From NCBI RefSeq assembly GCF_022829605.1, contig NZ_JAKSYD010000196.1:1-58555 (forward strand): a stretch of 58,555 bases of DNA, given 5' to 3'. The position numbers and the translations under genes are program-made. This DNA comes from Methylobacterium sp. E-065. Its GTDB lineage: Bacteria; Pseudomonadota; Alphaproteobacteria; Rhizobiales; Beijerinckiaceae. Each line of letters begins with the position of its first letter. The stretch's first letter is position 1. This document shows, piece after piece, positions 18,003-25,815 of the stretch. The notes beneath the pieces are model-generated. The model made no database searches. It was not told the origin of the DNA and was given only the letters and a program-made list of their open reading frames with translations.

Positions 18003-18838
18003 AGCAGCGCCATCGCGTCCAGCACGCTAGCCGCCGCCTGCGCGAGGTCGGGCCCGGAGGTCGGGATTACCTCAATGCGCCTCTCATTGAACAGCTGCAT
18101 TTCAAAATCGGAGGGATTTGGGTAGATAATATATGCGCGCTTGCCGGCGAAGGACTGCGGAAGATCTCCAAAGCGCTCGTGCACGAGCCGAAATAGATAA
18201 GCGACGTTCGCGTCACGGAAGCTATAGCCGACGAACAGCAGCACGCGGCCCAGAATATCTGAGCGCAGCTTCAAATCCATTGCACTCTCAAGACGCATGC
18301 GGCGTTCGTAGTCCGACTCGGACAGGACCATGGCGGCGGGACGGTCAAAGTCGCCGTGGAACTTGACGACCTGCGTATCTGCCAAGTGCTGGCTTAGGTC
18401 GTGCTCGGCCGCGATCGAGACCACGGCGCGACCGTACAGCCTAAGCGCGCGTTCGATGAAGTCGTCGTAGTTCGTAGTATAGATAAGCCGGCACGTCTCC
18501 AGGCGGGCGAGCGCTGTGTGGAGGACGGAGCGCTGAACGTCTTCATCCCTCGGCTGCATGCTTGCATGGAGCCAGTTGATCAGCGGCTGCATACCGCCAC
18601 GCTTGATGCGTAAATACTCAAGGATCTGAAGGTCGCTGCCGCGCATGCGCAGGAGTTCAGGGTCGTCCGTGCCAATGAGTTCCGCCGCCTTATCTACGAG
18701 CCCGCGCCACGACTGCCCTCGATGAGTCGCCCCATCCTGTACCCACTCGACTGCCATCGACGCCCCGGCGCCGACGAAGGGAATGACGCGCCCTTCGCGA
18801 TAGAGGCGCCTAAGCTCCTGGGGGCAAGCGGGGGTCAC
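17999..18838 (-). CDS. SIR2-family NADase effector
   Basis: This 279-residue protein is a single SIR2-like domain of the type found in anti-phage systems. FVGAGAS at 21-27 is the NAD-binding loop, TTNYDD at 121-126 holds the conserved Asn and Asp, KFHGDF carries His161, and SESDYERRM follows. All residues expected for NAD+ cleavage are present. Unlike deacetylating sirtuins, it has no zinc-binding cysteine set. It overlaps the methyltransferase stop (18835) and the HAM1-like start (18002) by 4 nt each, which implies equal-stoichiometry production with the HAM1-like partner. Predicted role: NAD+ depletion and abortive infection when the partner binds its ligand (inference). Confidence 0.82.
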   Translation of the reverse strand: MTPACPQELRRLYREGRVIPFVGAGASMAVEWVQDGATHRGQSWRGLVDKAAELIGTDDPELLRMRGSDLQILEYLRIKRGGMQPLINWLHASMQPRDEDVQRSVLHTALARLETCRLIYTTNYDDFIERALRLYGRAVVSIAAEHDLSQHLADTQVVKFHGDFDRPAAMVLSESDYERRMRLESAMDLKLRSDILGRVLLFVGYSFRDANVAYLFRLVHERFGDLPQSFAGKRAYIIYPNPSDFEMQLFNERRIEVIPTSGPDLAQAAASVLDAMALL

Positions 18839-19455
18839 GCGGGCCGTCGTGCAGTCAGGCGGGTAAGCGAGTGTACGTGCGCGATACGGTTATGAGGATG
18901 CGTCTCGTGAAGGTCCTCGTCGCTCGCCTCCTCGATATCCCAATCGCGGTAAAGGTCGAGGTACGCATTATGCGGAATGAGGCAGGGCTCGAAGCCTGGA
19001 TGAGCAATCAGCTCCTGCCGGCGCTCGTTAAAGGCGCAGATTACGTGCCGCCCGCCAGCTCTGGTTACCGCCTGAAAACGGGCCACTAGCGCCTCGACCT
19101 CGCCCCGGCATGCGAGGCAATGCAGGAGTCCATAGGCGACCACGAGGTCGAACGAGGCTGGAGGAAGCGCGAGGCGTCGGACGTCCGCATGAACCCATTC
19201 GACCGTGCTACTCGGCCAAGCCTCGCGTGCATTAAGCAATGCGAGGGCGGAGGTATCAACAGCTGTCACCCGCGCGCCGCGCATCATGAAGGCATGCGCG
19301 TTCTTGCCCTCTCCACATCCGGCATCGAGCACGTCCCATCCTGCAACGTCCGGCACTCGGGCAAGGAATCGTGCGACGAGGCTACCGGGCTCGCGGCCCC
19401 AGAAGCATGGGCATGCGGCGTAACCGTCATCGTAGCCACCGTTACCCACTCTCAA
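18835..19455 (-). CDS. class I SAM-dependent methyltransferase, small-molecule type
   Basis: The 206-residue protein has a Rossmann methyltransferase core. Motif I is DVLDAGCGEG (41-50), motif II VTAVDTSALALL, motif III ADVRRLALP and motif IV FDLVVAYGLLHCL. A short N-terminal segment with YAACPCFWGREPGSLV precedes it, resembling TehB-like and other small-molecule methyltransferases; no DNA-recognition domain is present. Lying between the kinase/Nudix fusion and SIR2 with 4-nt overlaps at both ends, it is likely to methylate a nucleotide or a similar metabolite of the same system. The substrate is not deducible from sequence. Confidence 0.8.
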   Translation of the reverse strand: MRVGNGGYDDGYAACPCFWGREPGSLVARFLARVPDVAGWDVLDAGCGEGKNAHAFMMRGARVTAVDTSALALLNAREAWPSSTVEWVHADVRRLALPPASFDLVVAYGLLHCLACRGEVEALVARFQAVTRAGGRHVICAFNERRQELIAHPGFEPCLIPHNAYLDLYRDWDIEEASDEDLHETHPHNRIAHVHSLTRLTARRPA

Positions 19456-21116
19456 TCCACCTCATTTCTCCGCCGAAGCCCGAGCTCCTCGGCCATCGCC
19501 GACAGCGTCCGCCCGTAGTGGTCCTCACCAGCCCAGTTGTAGATCACCGCGTCGGCCTCGGCCATTAGGGATGCGACGTCGAGCTCAACCGGCGCGCTGA
19601 GCATACGCATGAAAGCATCGCGCTCGACGGGCGGCTCGCCCCCAGCGCGCATGCGACCGGAGTGGAGGTCATAGGCGAGGTCCGGGGCAGCATGCACGAA
19701 GAGCAGCGCGATCGGGGCCTCAGACGCCGCGCGAAGCGCTTGCAAAGTCGAGAGCTGACGAACGCCATCGAACACCACTTGGCGCGCGCCGGACCGTCCG
19801 GCCGCATGCGCCAGCGCCGCCGCGAGCCGGCTGGGCCCATCTGGGGACCGCACGAACTCCCACGCAAGCTCCTGAAAATGGGGGCGAGGGGTCAACGGCA
19901 CCGGAGGTAGGCCCAGCAGCTCGGCAATAACGCGCCCGCTGTTGACCTCGACGTACCCAAACGCCTGCGTGAGATGGCGCGTAGCTCGCGACTTTCCCGA
20001 CCCGATGCCGCCCCCAATCACAAGATGGTGAGCGCTGCGAAACGGCTTCTTACGCAATATTTTGTAGGCGGGCTGGGCCTTCGCCACGACCGGGAAGAGC
20101 GCCCGCCAGCACAGCTGAGACCAGTACTCGAACTCAATCAGGTTTACCGACCCGCTAAGGGCGTCAATCCAACTGAGTTGGTTGATGGAAGCTTCGCCCC
20201 GCTCTGCACGTTCCCAGGCTGCCCAATCCTTGACCTCGTAACGCATAACAATGCCGACGTGACGTCGCCCGACTTCGCTGGAGTCATCGTTGATCAATCC
20301 GACGATTCGAACGTCTTCCGAATCGATGACTTGAGCACCGGACGGCGCGAGGTCAATCTCTTCCTGTATCTCGCGCACGGCGTTCGCCACGATGCCGGCG
20401 TCCGCGTAGGAAAATATTGTGATGTCGTCCTCTGAGACGTGGCCGCCGAAGCCGATGCAAAGACTGCCTTTCAAGAATGCGGCGGCACGATTGAACGTGC
20501 CTCTGCGAAAGGAGAGCACCTTGGCCCCGTGGGTCACAAGTACGTAGGTCACAACCTGCTTATGGCTGTCGGTCTCCTCCGCCTCGGTCCGGGACAGGTA
20601 ATCGAGAGGGCCGCCGACGAGTCTGCGGACAAGCTCGCCGTTGTCGAGCTTGAGCCCTTGGAAGGAAAGTAGAGTCGCGTAGTGCTCCCTTGGGATAGCA
20701 AGTACGCGCTCGGTCGCGGGGGGTGGAGCGCGGCGCCTCGCCGTGTAAGGCTCCGGCTTCATTGGATGAGGAAGGTCCAAGCGTTCGTCCCCCGCCTCGG
20801 AGGCGTGTGCCTCAGCTAGGAGCTCGCGAAGGAAAAACAAACCGCTCGCCGTCCGTACGAAGCGCGAGTGGTCTGCATTGCTCAGGATCTCAATGCTCAA
20901 ACGTGCCTGCAGCGACTTTTGAGGCGTGCGGCTGTGCATGCCCTCCGAGAATAGGCCAAGATCCTGGGCATAGGTCACGATTTCATGGACGCGCAGCGGT
21001 CTCCTGTGCCTTCGCAGCACGAGTTCTGCCGCCCACAGATAAGTTGGACTCCCCGGCGCCATTCCGTTGCTCGCATGGCAGCGAGATCGGGCGCACGAAC
21101 CGCACGACCACGCCAT
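19452..21116 (-). CDS. HARE-HTH / Nudix / P-loop kinase fusion protein
   Basis: The 554-residue protein has three parts. Residues 22-98 form a HARE-HTH winged helix (SPTYLWAAELVLRRHRRPL, then GLFFLREL), a fold that recognises modified DNA bases. Residues about 180-320 form a Nudix domain with REIQEEIDL near 249; the usual Gx5Ex7 spacing before it is enlarged by an insert (DITIFSYADAG). From about 365 there is a kinase-like P-loop domain, GGGIGSGKS, with VVFDGVRQL downstream, like deoxynucleoside monophosphate or dephospho-CoA kinases. The start at 21116 follows a GAGAGAT, and M19 at 21062 is an alternative. It heads the operon and may generate, clear or phosphorylate the nucleotide signal (inference). 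Confidence 0.78.
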   Translation of the reverse strand: MAWSCGSCARSRCHASNGMAPGSPTYLWAAELVLRRHRRPLRVHEIVTYAQDLGLFSEGMHSRTPQKSLQARLSIEILSNADHSRFVRTASGLFFLRELLAEAHASEAGDERLDLPHPMKPEPYTARRRAPPPATERVLAIPREHYATLLSFQGLKLDNGELVRRLVGGPLDYLSRTEAEETDSHKQVVTYVLVTHGAKVLSFRRGTFNRAAAFLKGSLCIGFGGHVSEDDITIFSYADAGIVANAVREIQEEIDLAPSGAQVIDSEDVRIVGLINDDSSEVGRRHVGIVMRYEVKDWAAWERAERGEASINQLSWIDALSGSVNLIEFEYWSQLCWRALFPVVAKAQPAYKILRKKPFRSAHHLVIGGGIGSGKSRATRHLTQAFGYVEVNSGRVIAELLGLPPVPLTPRPHFQELAWEFVRSPDGPSRLAAALAHAAGRSGARQVVFDGVRQLSTLQALRAASEAPIALLFVHAAPDLAYDLHSGRMRAGGEPPVERDAFMRMLSAPVELDVASLMAEADAVIYNWAGEDHYGRTLSAMAEELGLRRRNEVD

Positions 21117-21127
21117 AATCTCTCGGC

Positions 21128-21133
21128 ACTATA
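21128..21133 (-). promoter_or_regulatory. possible -10 element of the defence operon
   Basis: TATAGT on the minus strand lies about 12 bases before the ATG at 21116, a near-consensus -10. The -35 position at 17-base spacing (AAGGAA) is poor. If used, the transcript would be nearly leaderless, or translation would start at 21062. Confidence 0.3.
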
Positions 21134-21336
21134 GCTTACGAAGCTACCGTTTCCTTAGCTGGCGAGGTGCCTGCTTCGGGATAGGACATTGCGCTGGCCT
21201 GAACCACCGGAATGAGCGCGCTCCTACCAGATTGGAGGCAGGCTGAACGACCAGGTTCGGGCACGTCACCAATCACGGTGCGTGGTGAGGTTGGCTCGGC
21301 AGCAGAATGTCTGCTCCTGGGCAAGTGGCCAACTTC

Positions 21337-21412
21337 CGCTCTTGGCGCGAAGCCGCGGTCTGGAATGGCAAGGTTTGGCCGAAAGCGGAACGGCCGCTTG
21401 AGAGTAGGCCCA
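21337..21412. repeat. intergenic repeat, copy 1
   Basis: The segment shares GGCGCGAAGCCG and TGGCCGAAAGCGG followed by GGCCGCTT with the region at 47942-48032. The second block can fold as a hairpin (AAGCGG/CCGCTT). It looks like a dispersed non-coding repeat family; only two copies are in this window. Confidence 0.5.
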
Positions 21413-21446
21413 TCGGAAAAGCGGACAGCCTGCTATCGACCCATTT

Positions 21447-21862
21447 CTACTCTATGATCTCGACGACACGGCGCCTGCGCGGGTCAACGAGCACGGGTGG
21501 TCGTTGACGACGGTGTAGCTGTAGTTCGGCAGGGCGAACTTGGTGGGCACGTCGTAGTAGATAACACCGTCCTCAGGCAGAATGGTACCGACCCGCAGGG
21601 GACCGACGTAGGCGAAGGACGGCCGCCGCTCGCCCAGCGCATAGATCAGGAAACGCGCACGCCGGTCGACGCCGGGACTGCCGTTGGCCATGCTGACCAT
21701 CGCACCGACCGCATCGCCAACGACGGCCCCGAGGGGACCGGCGATCATCTAACCCCGGATAGCACACTCTTGAGCCCCATGTTCCAGGCCCTGGGCCTGG
21801 ACGAGGCCCATCCACGCCAACGGTTCCGCAGCAACGGTGAGCCCGACATTCCACACCATCAT
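21447..21862 (-). pseudogene. DUF1236 protein, disrupted
   Basis: The translation contains the DUF1236 signature (RRPSFAYVGPLRVGTILPED, then YYDVPTKFALPNYSYTVVND), a small exported alphaproteobacterial protein. Two lesions are visible. First, the in-frame leader from the ATG at 21862 (signal-like MMVWNVGLTVAAEPLAW) is cut by a TAG directly before the ATG at 21748. Second, after VVNDHP a one-base shift near 21496 loses the family ending; reading the other frame restores VLVDPRRRRVVEIIE and a stop at 21447. Either the gene has decayed or a base was lost in sequencing at the C-run. Confidence 0.75.
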
Positions 21863-21918
21863 CTCTTCTGCGCAGGGCTGAGGAGTCAGCCCCATCCAGA
21901 CTTACTTGCTTCGGATGA

Positions 21919-23223
21919 TCAGCGACCGCCCGTGACAGCGCGCAAGGGCGCGGCGGCGAGGTCGGCCGTCGAGCCGACGGTGTCCTTGAAACCGCTTCCG
22001 ACGTTCGAGAGGTGGTCGCCGTAGGTCTCGCGGGTCTGCGGGTCGATCAGGGCCACCGGGGCGGCGACTGCCAGTGCGGCACCGGTGGCGACCGTCGAGG
22101 CGGCCCCGGCGGCCGTGCTCACTAGCCTGTCGCCGATGCCGATCTGGCCGTCCGAGATCGGCTGCCCGTCGGCAAGGCGCTTGCCCAGAAGCGCGACCAC
22201 GTCCCCGGAGGCGAACTTGCCGTGATTGAGTGCATCGTCGGACTTTACCGAGGTCAGGTTGAGGACGCCGATGTTCTCGCGCTCCAGCTCGGACCTGTAC
22301 GGCTCGGCGTTCGGGTCGATGGCTCCCAGTCGCACGCTGTCCCCCCAGACGAGACGCGAGACCGCCAACGCCTGGTCGTCGCCCGACACCATCAGGGTTA
22401 GTCGCGGCCGATCCTTGCCCATATCGTGGAAGGCACCCCGGGCGAGGTCCATGTCGACGTCGGGTGCGGCCAGGATGACGTTCCGGATCTTGGGCGCCAC
22501 GCGCTTGTCGCGGATGGCCATCTGTCGGAGGCTCTCCAGGGTGAGCCAGTTGCCCATTGAGTGGGCGAGCACCGTTACCTCGCCGACGTTCGGGTCCCTG
22601 GCGAGGTCGCGCAGCAGGGTCTCCAGGCCGTTACGAGAGAAATTGGTGCTTTCCCGGTCGTAGCCGTAGGCGAGCACAGAGCCGCGGGACGGCCAGGTGA
22701 ACAGCACCGGTGCGACCTCGGCACCGGAATCGTGCACGATCTGCGCGAACCGGAAGACGGCATCCTCGAACTTGTTGTTGAACCCGTGCACGAACACCAG
22801 GACGTGGCGCTTGCCCCGTCCGTGCACCGCCTTTCCGGTCCAGGCCGCGACCTTCGAGCGGTCGACCAGATCGGCGCGCAGCGCCACGAAGTCGGTGGCG
22901 GGGTTGCCGGGGAGGCGTTCCGGCCATTGCACGGTGCCGGGCTGGCGGGTGGCGTCCGGCGGGATCGACACCGCGAGGTCGGTGTAGGTCACGGCCTCGC
23001 CGCGCTCGCCGGAGAACAGTACCCCGCGGTCGGTCGCGGACTTGCGGGTCGTAGCGACCAGCATATCGACACGGGACGTGCCCGCGACCGGTGCCGCGTC
23101 GGCGATGGGCAGCAGCACGCCGGTCGGGCGTCCGCCGCAGGCCCCGAGGCTTACGAGGACGGCGGCTACCAGCGTGGCGGCCAGTGCCCGTTCGGCACAT
23201 GCAAACCGTGGAAACACCCGCAC
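21919..23223 (-). CDS. alpha/beta hydrolase of the DUF900 family, lipoprotein-like
   Basis: The 434-residue protein starts with a signal sequence ending VSLGACGG, a lipobox-like LGAC. The core is an alpha/beta hydrolase: HVLVFVHGFNNKFEDAVF (oxyanion region), the nucleophile in LAHSMGNWL, and an acidic and a His residue further on. The DUF900 family comprises esterase/lipase-like proteins often anchored in the envelope. The C-terminal 100 residues are Ala/Gly-rich with a possible hydrophobic helix (VSTAAGAASTVATGAALAV). Upstream genes on the same strand are stress-linked. Confidence 0.75.
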   Translation of the reverse strand: MRVFPRFACAERALAATLVAAVLVSLGACGGRPTGVLLPIADAAPVAGTSRVDMLVATTRKSATDRGVLFSGERGEAVTYTDLAVSIPPDATRQPGTVQWPERLPGNPATDFVALRADLVDRSKVAAWTGKAVHGRGKRHVLVFVHGFNNKFEDAVFRFAQIVHDSGAEVAPVLFTWPSRGSVLAYGYDRESTNFSRNGLETLLRDLARDPNVGEVTVLAHSMGNWLTLESLRQMAIRDKRVAPKIRNVILAAPDVDMDLARGAFHDMGKDRPRLTLMVSGDDQALAVSRLVWGDSVRLGAIDPNAEPYRSELERENIGVLNLTSVKSDDALNHGKFASGDVVALLGKRLADGQPISDGQIGIGDRLVSTAAGAASTVATGAALAVAAPVALIDPQTRETYGDHLSNVGSGFKDTVGSTADLAAAPLRAVTGGR

Positions 23224-23365
23224 CCCCGAACCATGGCCGGGACGGGTGACCGGGTCACGCTCCGTCGAGGCCGGGAAGTCCTAGCGGATGATTGCGGCGG
23301 GGTGCGGACGGCAAGCCCGAAGATAAGCTCCTGGACCATCGGACAACCGTGCCGGCCGGCAGAGC

Positions 23366-23572
23366 TCAGTTACCGAAGGGCGAGGCGAGGACGATGCGAA
23401 CCTTCTTGGTCGACGCTACCTGCGCGACGGGTACCGGGGCGGCGTTCATGACAGCGACCATCTGGACCGTCGCGGACTTCGAGACGCCGCTGACGACGTT
23501 CGACGTCTCGGAAGCGATGGCCGGTGCTGCGGCCACCAGGAAGATCGCGAGGGCGGCGAAGACTGTCTTCAC
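23366..23572 (-). CDS. small exported stress-induced protein
   Basis: The open frame begins at 23611, but a perfect EcfG-type -10 (CGTT at 23610-23613) covers that point, so translation must start downstream. The GTG at 23572 gives VKTVFAALAIFLVAAAPAIA, a clean signal peptide, and a 68-residue product. The mature 48 residues are hydrophobic and unassigned, ending KKVRIVLASPFGN. The promoter and the stress-gene context predict induction by the general stress sigma factor. Confidence 0.6.
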   Translation of the reverse strand: MKTVFAALAIFLVAAAPAIASETSNVVSGVSKSATVQMVAVMNAAPVPVAQVASTKKVRIVLASPFGN

Positions 23573-23609
23573 GGCGGCTGTCCGAGGCTTGACTGTAAGA
23601 CGTCCGAAC

Positions 23610-23634
23610 AACGGTCAAGCCATCGGCGGGTTCC
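23610..23634 (-). promoter_or_regulatory. EcfG-type general stress promoter
   Basis: On the minus strand GGAAC (23634-23630) is separated by 16 bases from CGTT (23613-23610). This is a perfect match to the GGAAC-N16/17-CGTT consensus of EcfG, the alphaproteobacterial general stress sigma factor controlled by PhyR and NepR. It drives the small exported protein gene and fixes its start downstream of 23611. Confidence 0.75.
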
Positions 23635-23638
23635 AGCT

Positions 23639-25636
23639 TCAGGCGGCGTTCGCCGCGGCCGGGGTCTCGTCGCCCGTGTTCGTCGCACCCGCCTCCCTCA
23701 GGCACGCCTCTACCGCACCGCGCAGCGACGACACGTAGGCGTTGGCCCCGACCTGCCGACCGAGGTCCGTATCGGTCAGGACCGCCTCGCCCTGCGGCCA
23801 TAGGCCGACCAACAGCCTGACGTCCCTCGACTTCCGACGGAGACGCTCCAGCAGATAGCGCAGGTGCGACGGGTTGCCGGTGATGTCGAGGTAGGAGATG
23901 CACACCATCGCCACGCCCGACAGGTCGAGGTCGCGGATGCCCTCGCGCGAGGCGGACTGGTAGGCCGTCACGCGCGCCCCGAGCCCGTGCTTGCGCAGCA
24001 GTTGCGCCAGCATCGCCGAGGAGGCCTCGTCGAGTGGGCCGCGTCCGGCCAGGCACAGCACTGGCGCCTCGCCGCGCCATGCCTCCGTCAGCGCCTCGCG
24101 AGGTGGCGCTTGGCCGGGTACGGCCTCGTTCTTCGGATGCGCCCGCTCGGCGAGCGTCGGCGTGTCGTTCGGGTTGACTGTCGCGTCGGTGCCGGCTGGC
24201 TCGACGTCGGGGTGGTCCTCGAAGTCCTCAACCAGGGAGCGGGACGAGGCCCGGATGTTCTCAAGCTGCGCCGGCGTGACGACCCCGCGGGCGTAGTCGT
24301 TGGCGGCGAGCTGGAGGCCCTTGAGCGCGACCTCGTCGTAGTACGAGGACAGGGAGCGCTCCTTCAGCATCTGCTCGCCGAGGTCGCGGGCCTCGTCCGG
24401 GTCGCCGGCCAGCATGCGCTGATAGAAGTTTTCGACCGGCGTCAGCGGCGGCCGGTCGCCCAGCAGGATGTCGAGGAACTCCAGGCTGTCGACGTGGCGA
24501 CCGAGCACGACCAGGCAGACCGTGAACGGGGTCGCCAGGATCAGCCCGATGGGCCCCCACAGGAAGCCCCAGAACAGGGTCGAGACGATCACAGCGAAAG
24601 GGGACAGGCCGGTGGAGTGGCCGTAGAGCAGTGGCTCGATGACTTGCCCGAACACCGGCTCGGCGATGAGGAAAAGGGCCGCGGTGGCGATGACCATGTT
24701 CCAGCCCGGGTCGACGGCCGCTGCCAGCGCGACCGGAAGGATGCCGGAGATGAAGGCGCCGATGTAGGGCACGAAGCGCATCAGCGCGGAGAACACCCCC
24801 CAGAGGATCGGGCTGGGCACGCCGATGAACCACAACCCGACGCCGACGATGACGCCGAAGGCGGCATTCATGCCAAGCTGAGCCAGGAAGTAGGTCCCAA
24901 GGCGACCGGCCGCGTCGTCCATCGCCACCGTCGTGCGGTGAAGGTCGCTCGATCCGAACAGGCGGATCATGCGGTTGCGCAGGTCCTCGCGCTGGAGGAG
25001 CAGGAACACCACGACCACCAGCACGATGCCGACCGTGGTCAGCGGCTCGAACACCGGGCCGAGAACCTTCTCGGCGAGGGCCAGGGGTGAGATCTCGGGA
25101 TCCTGGATGCGCACGAGCTGCGCCTTGGGCGTGTCGCCGGCCGGCCCGCTCGCCGCGGTGGTGCCGGAGGCGTCCGCTTTCTGGGTGGCGTCGTGGACCT
25201 CGTGGCTGAACTTCGAGATGACCCGATTGGCCTCCCCGAGCCAGCCCTGCTGCAGGCCGGCGAACTTCTTCGAGACCGTGGCCTGGTACTGCGGCAGGTT
25301 GCCGGCGAGCCCGGCCACCTGCGTGCCGATGACCGCGCCGATGCCGCCGATCACGCCGAGCGCCAGCAGCACGGCGACGATGACCGAGGGGACGCGCCCG
25401 AGCTTGATCCGCCGCAGCAGGTTGACGACCGGCCCGAGGACGAAGCTCAGGAGGACGGCTAGGACGAGGGGGATGAAGACCTCGCGTCCGAAGTACAGGG
25501 CCGCGATCAGCACGACGCCCACCGCGAGGGTCAGCAGGCCGCGCAGGCCGGGGACCAAAGGCGGCGGCACCTGGGCGGGAGGCTTCGCGGCTACGGCGTC
25601 GTCCATCGGCATGCGGGATTCCCGGTCACGCCGCAT
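23639..25636 (-). CDS. AI-2E family transporter with extra C-terminal domain
   Basis: The 665-residue membrane protein has an N-terminal run of helices (LLTLAVGVVLIAALYFGREV, then FIPLVLAVLLSFVLGPVVNL) and the PerM/AI-2E core with GVFSALMRFVPYIGAFISG and SPFAVIVSTLFWGFLWGPIG. Members export small molecules or act as antiporters. Typical length is about 350-400 residues. Here residues 430-665 add a soluble tail ending in a Rossmann-like domain (EAPVLCLAGRGPLDEAS, then VAMVCISYLDITGNPSHLRY), similar to B12-binding-like folds. Alternative starts are M9 and M11. A near-consensus EcfG promoter lies 21-45 bases upstream. Confidence 0.85.
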   Translation of the reverse strand: MRRDRESRMPMDDAVAAKPPAQVPPPLVPGLRGLLTLAVGVVLIAALYFGREVFIPLVLAVLLSFVLGPVVNLLRRIKLGRVPSVIVAVLLALGVIGGIGAVIGTQVAGLAGNLPQYQATVSKKFAGLQQGWLGEANRVISKFSHEVHDATQKADASGTTAASGPAGDTPKAQLVRIQDPEISPLALAEKVLGPVFEPLTTVGIVLVVVVFLLLQREDLRNRMIRLFGSSDLHRTTVAMDDAAGRLGTYFLAQLGMNAAFGVIVGVGLWFIGVPSPILWGVFSALMRFVPYIGAFISGILPVALAAAVDPGWNMVIATAALFLIAEPVFGQVIEPLLYGHSTGLSPFAVIVSTLFWGFLWGPIGLILATPFTVCLVVLGRHVDSLEFLDILLGDRPPLTPVENFYQRMLAGDPDEARDLGEQMLKERSLSSYYDEVALKGLQLAANDYARGVVTPAQLENIRASSRSLVEDFEDHPDVEPAGTDATVNPNDTPTLAERAHPKNEAVPGQAPPREALTEAWRGEAPVLCLAGRGPLDEASSAMLAQLLRKHGLGARVTAYQSASREGIRDLDLSGVAMVCISYLDITGNPSHLRYLLERLRRKSRDVRLLVGLWPQGEAVLTDTDLGRQVGANAYVSSLRGAVEACLREAGATNTGDETPAAANAA

Positions 25637-25656
25637 TCCGCAGCGCGTCGCACCTC

Positions 25657-25681
25657 AACGTCGAGGATGCCGATTGGTCCC
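25657..25681 (-). promoter_or_regulatory. probable EcfG-type promoter of the AI-2E gene
   Basis: On the minus strand GGGAC (25681-25677) is followed after 16 bases by CGTT (25660-25657). Only one base differs from GGAAC-N16-CGTT, and the ATG lies 21 bases downstream. Confidence 0.45.
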
Positions 25682-25815
25682 GGCGGACCTCGCATCCGCC
25701 GCCGTCAGGTCGCGGACGGGGACGGGGACGGCCGCGGCCCGGCATGCTAGTGTCGCCTGACGCGATCCGGCTCTGCCGCCCTGCCGCGACGCCGAGCCAA
25801 GGCTACGGGGCGACC

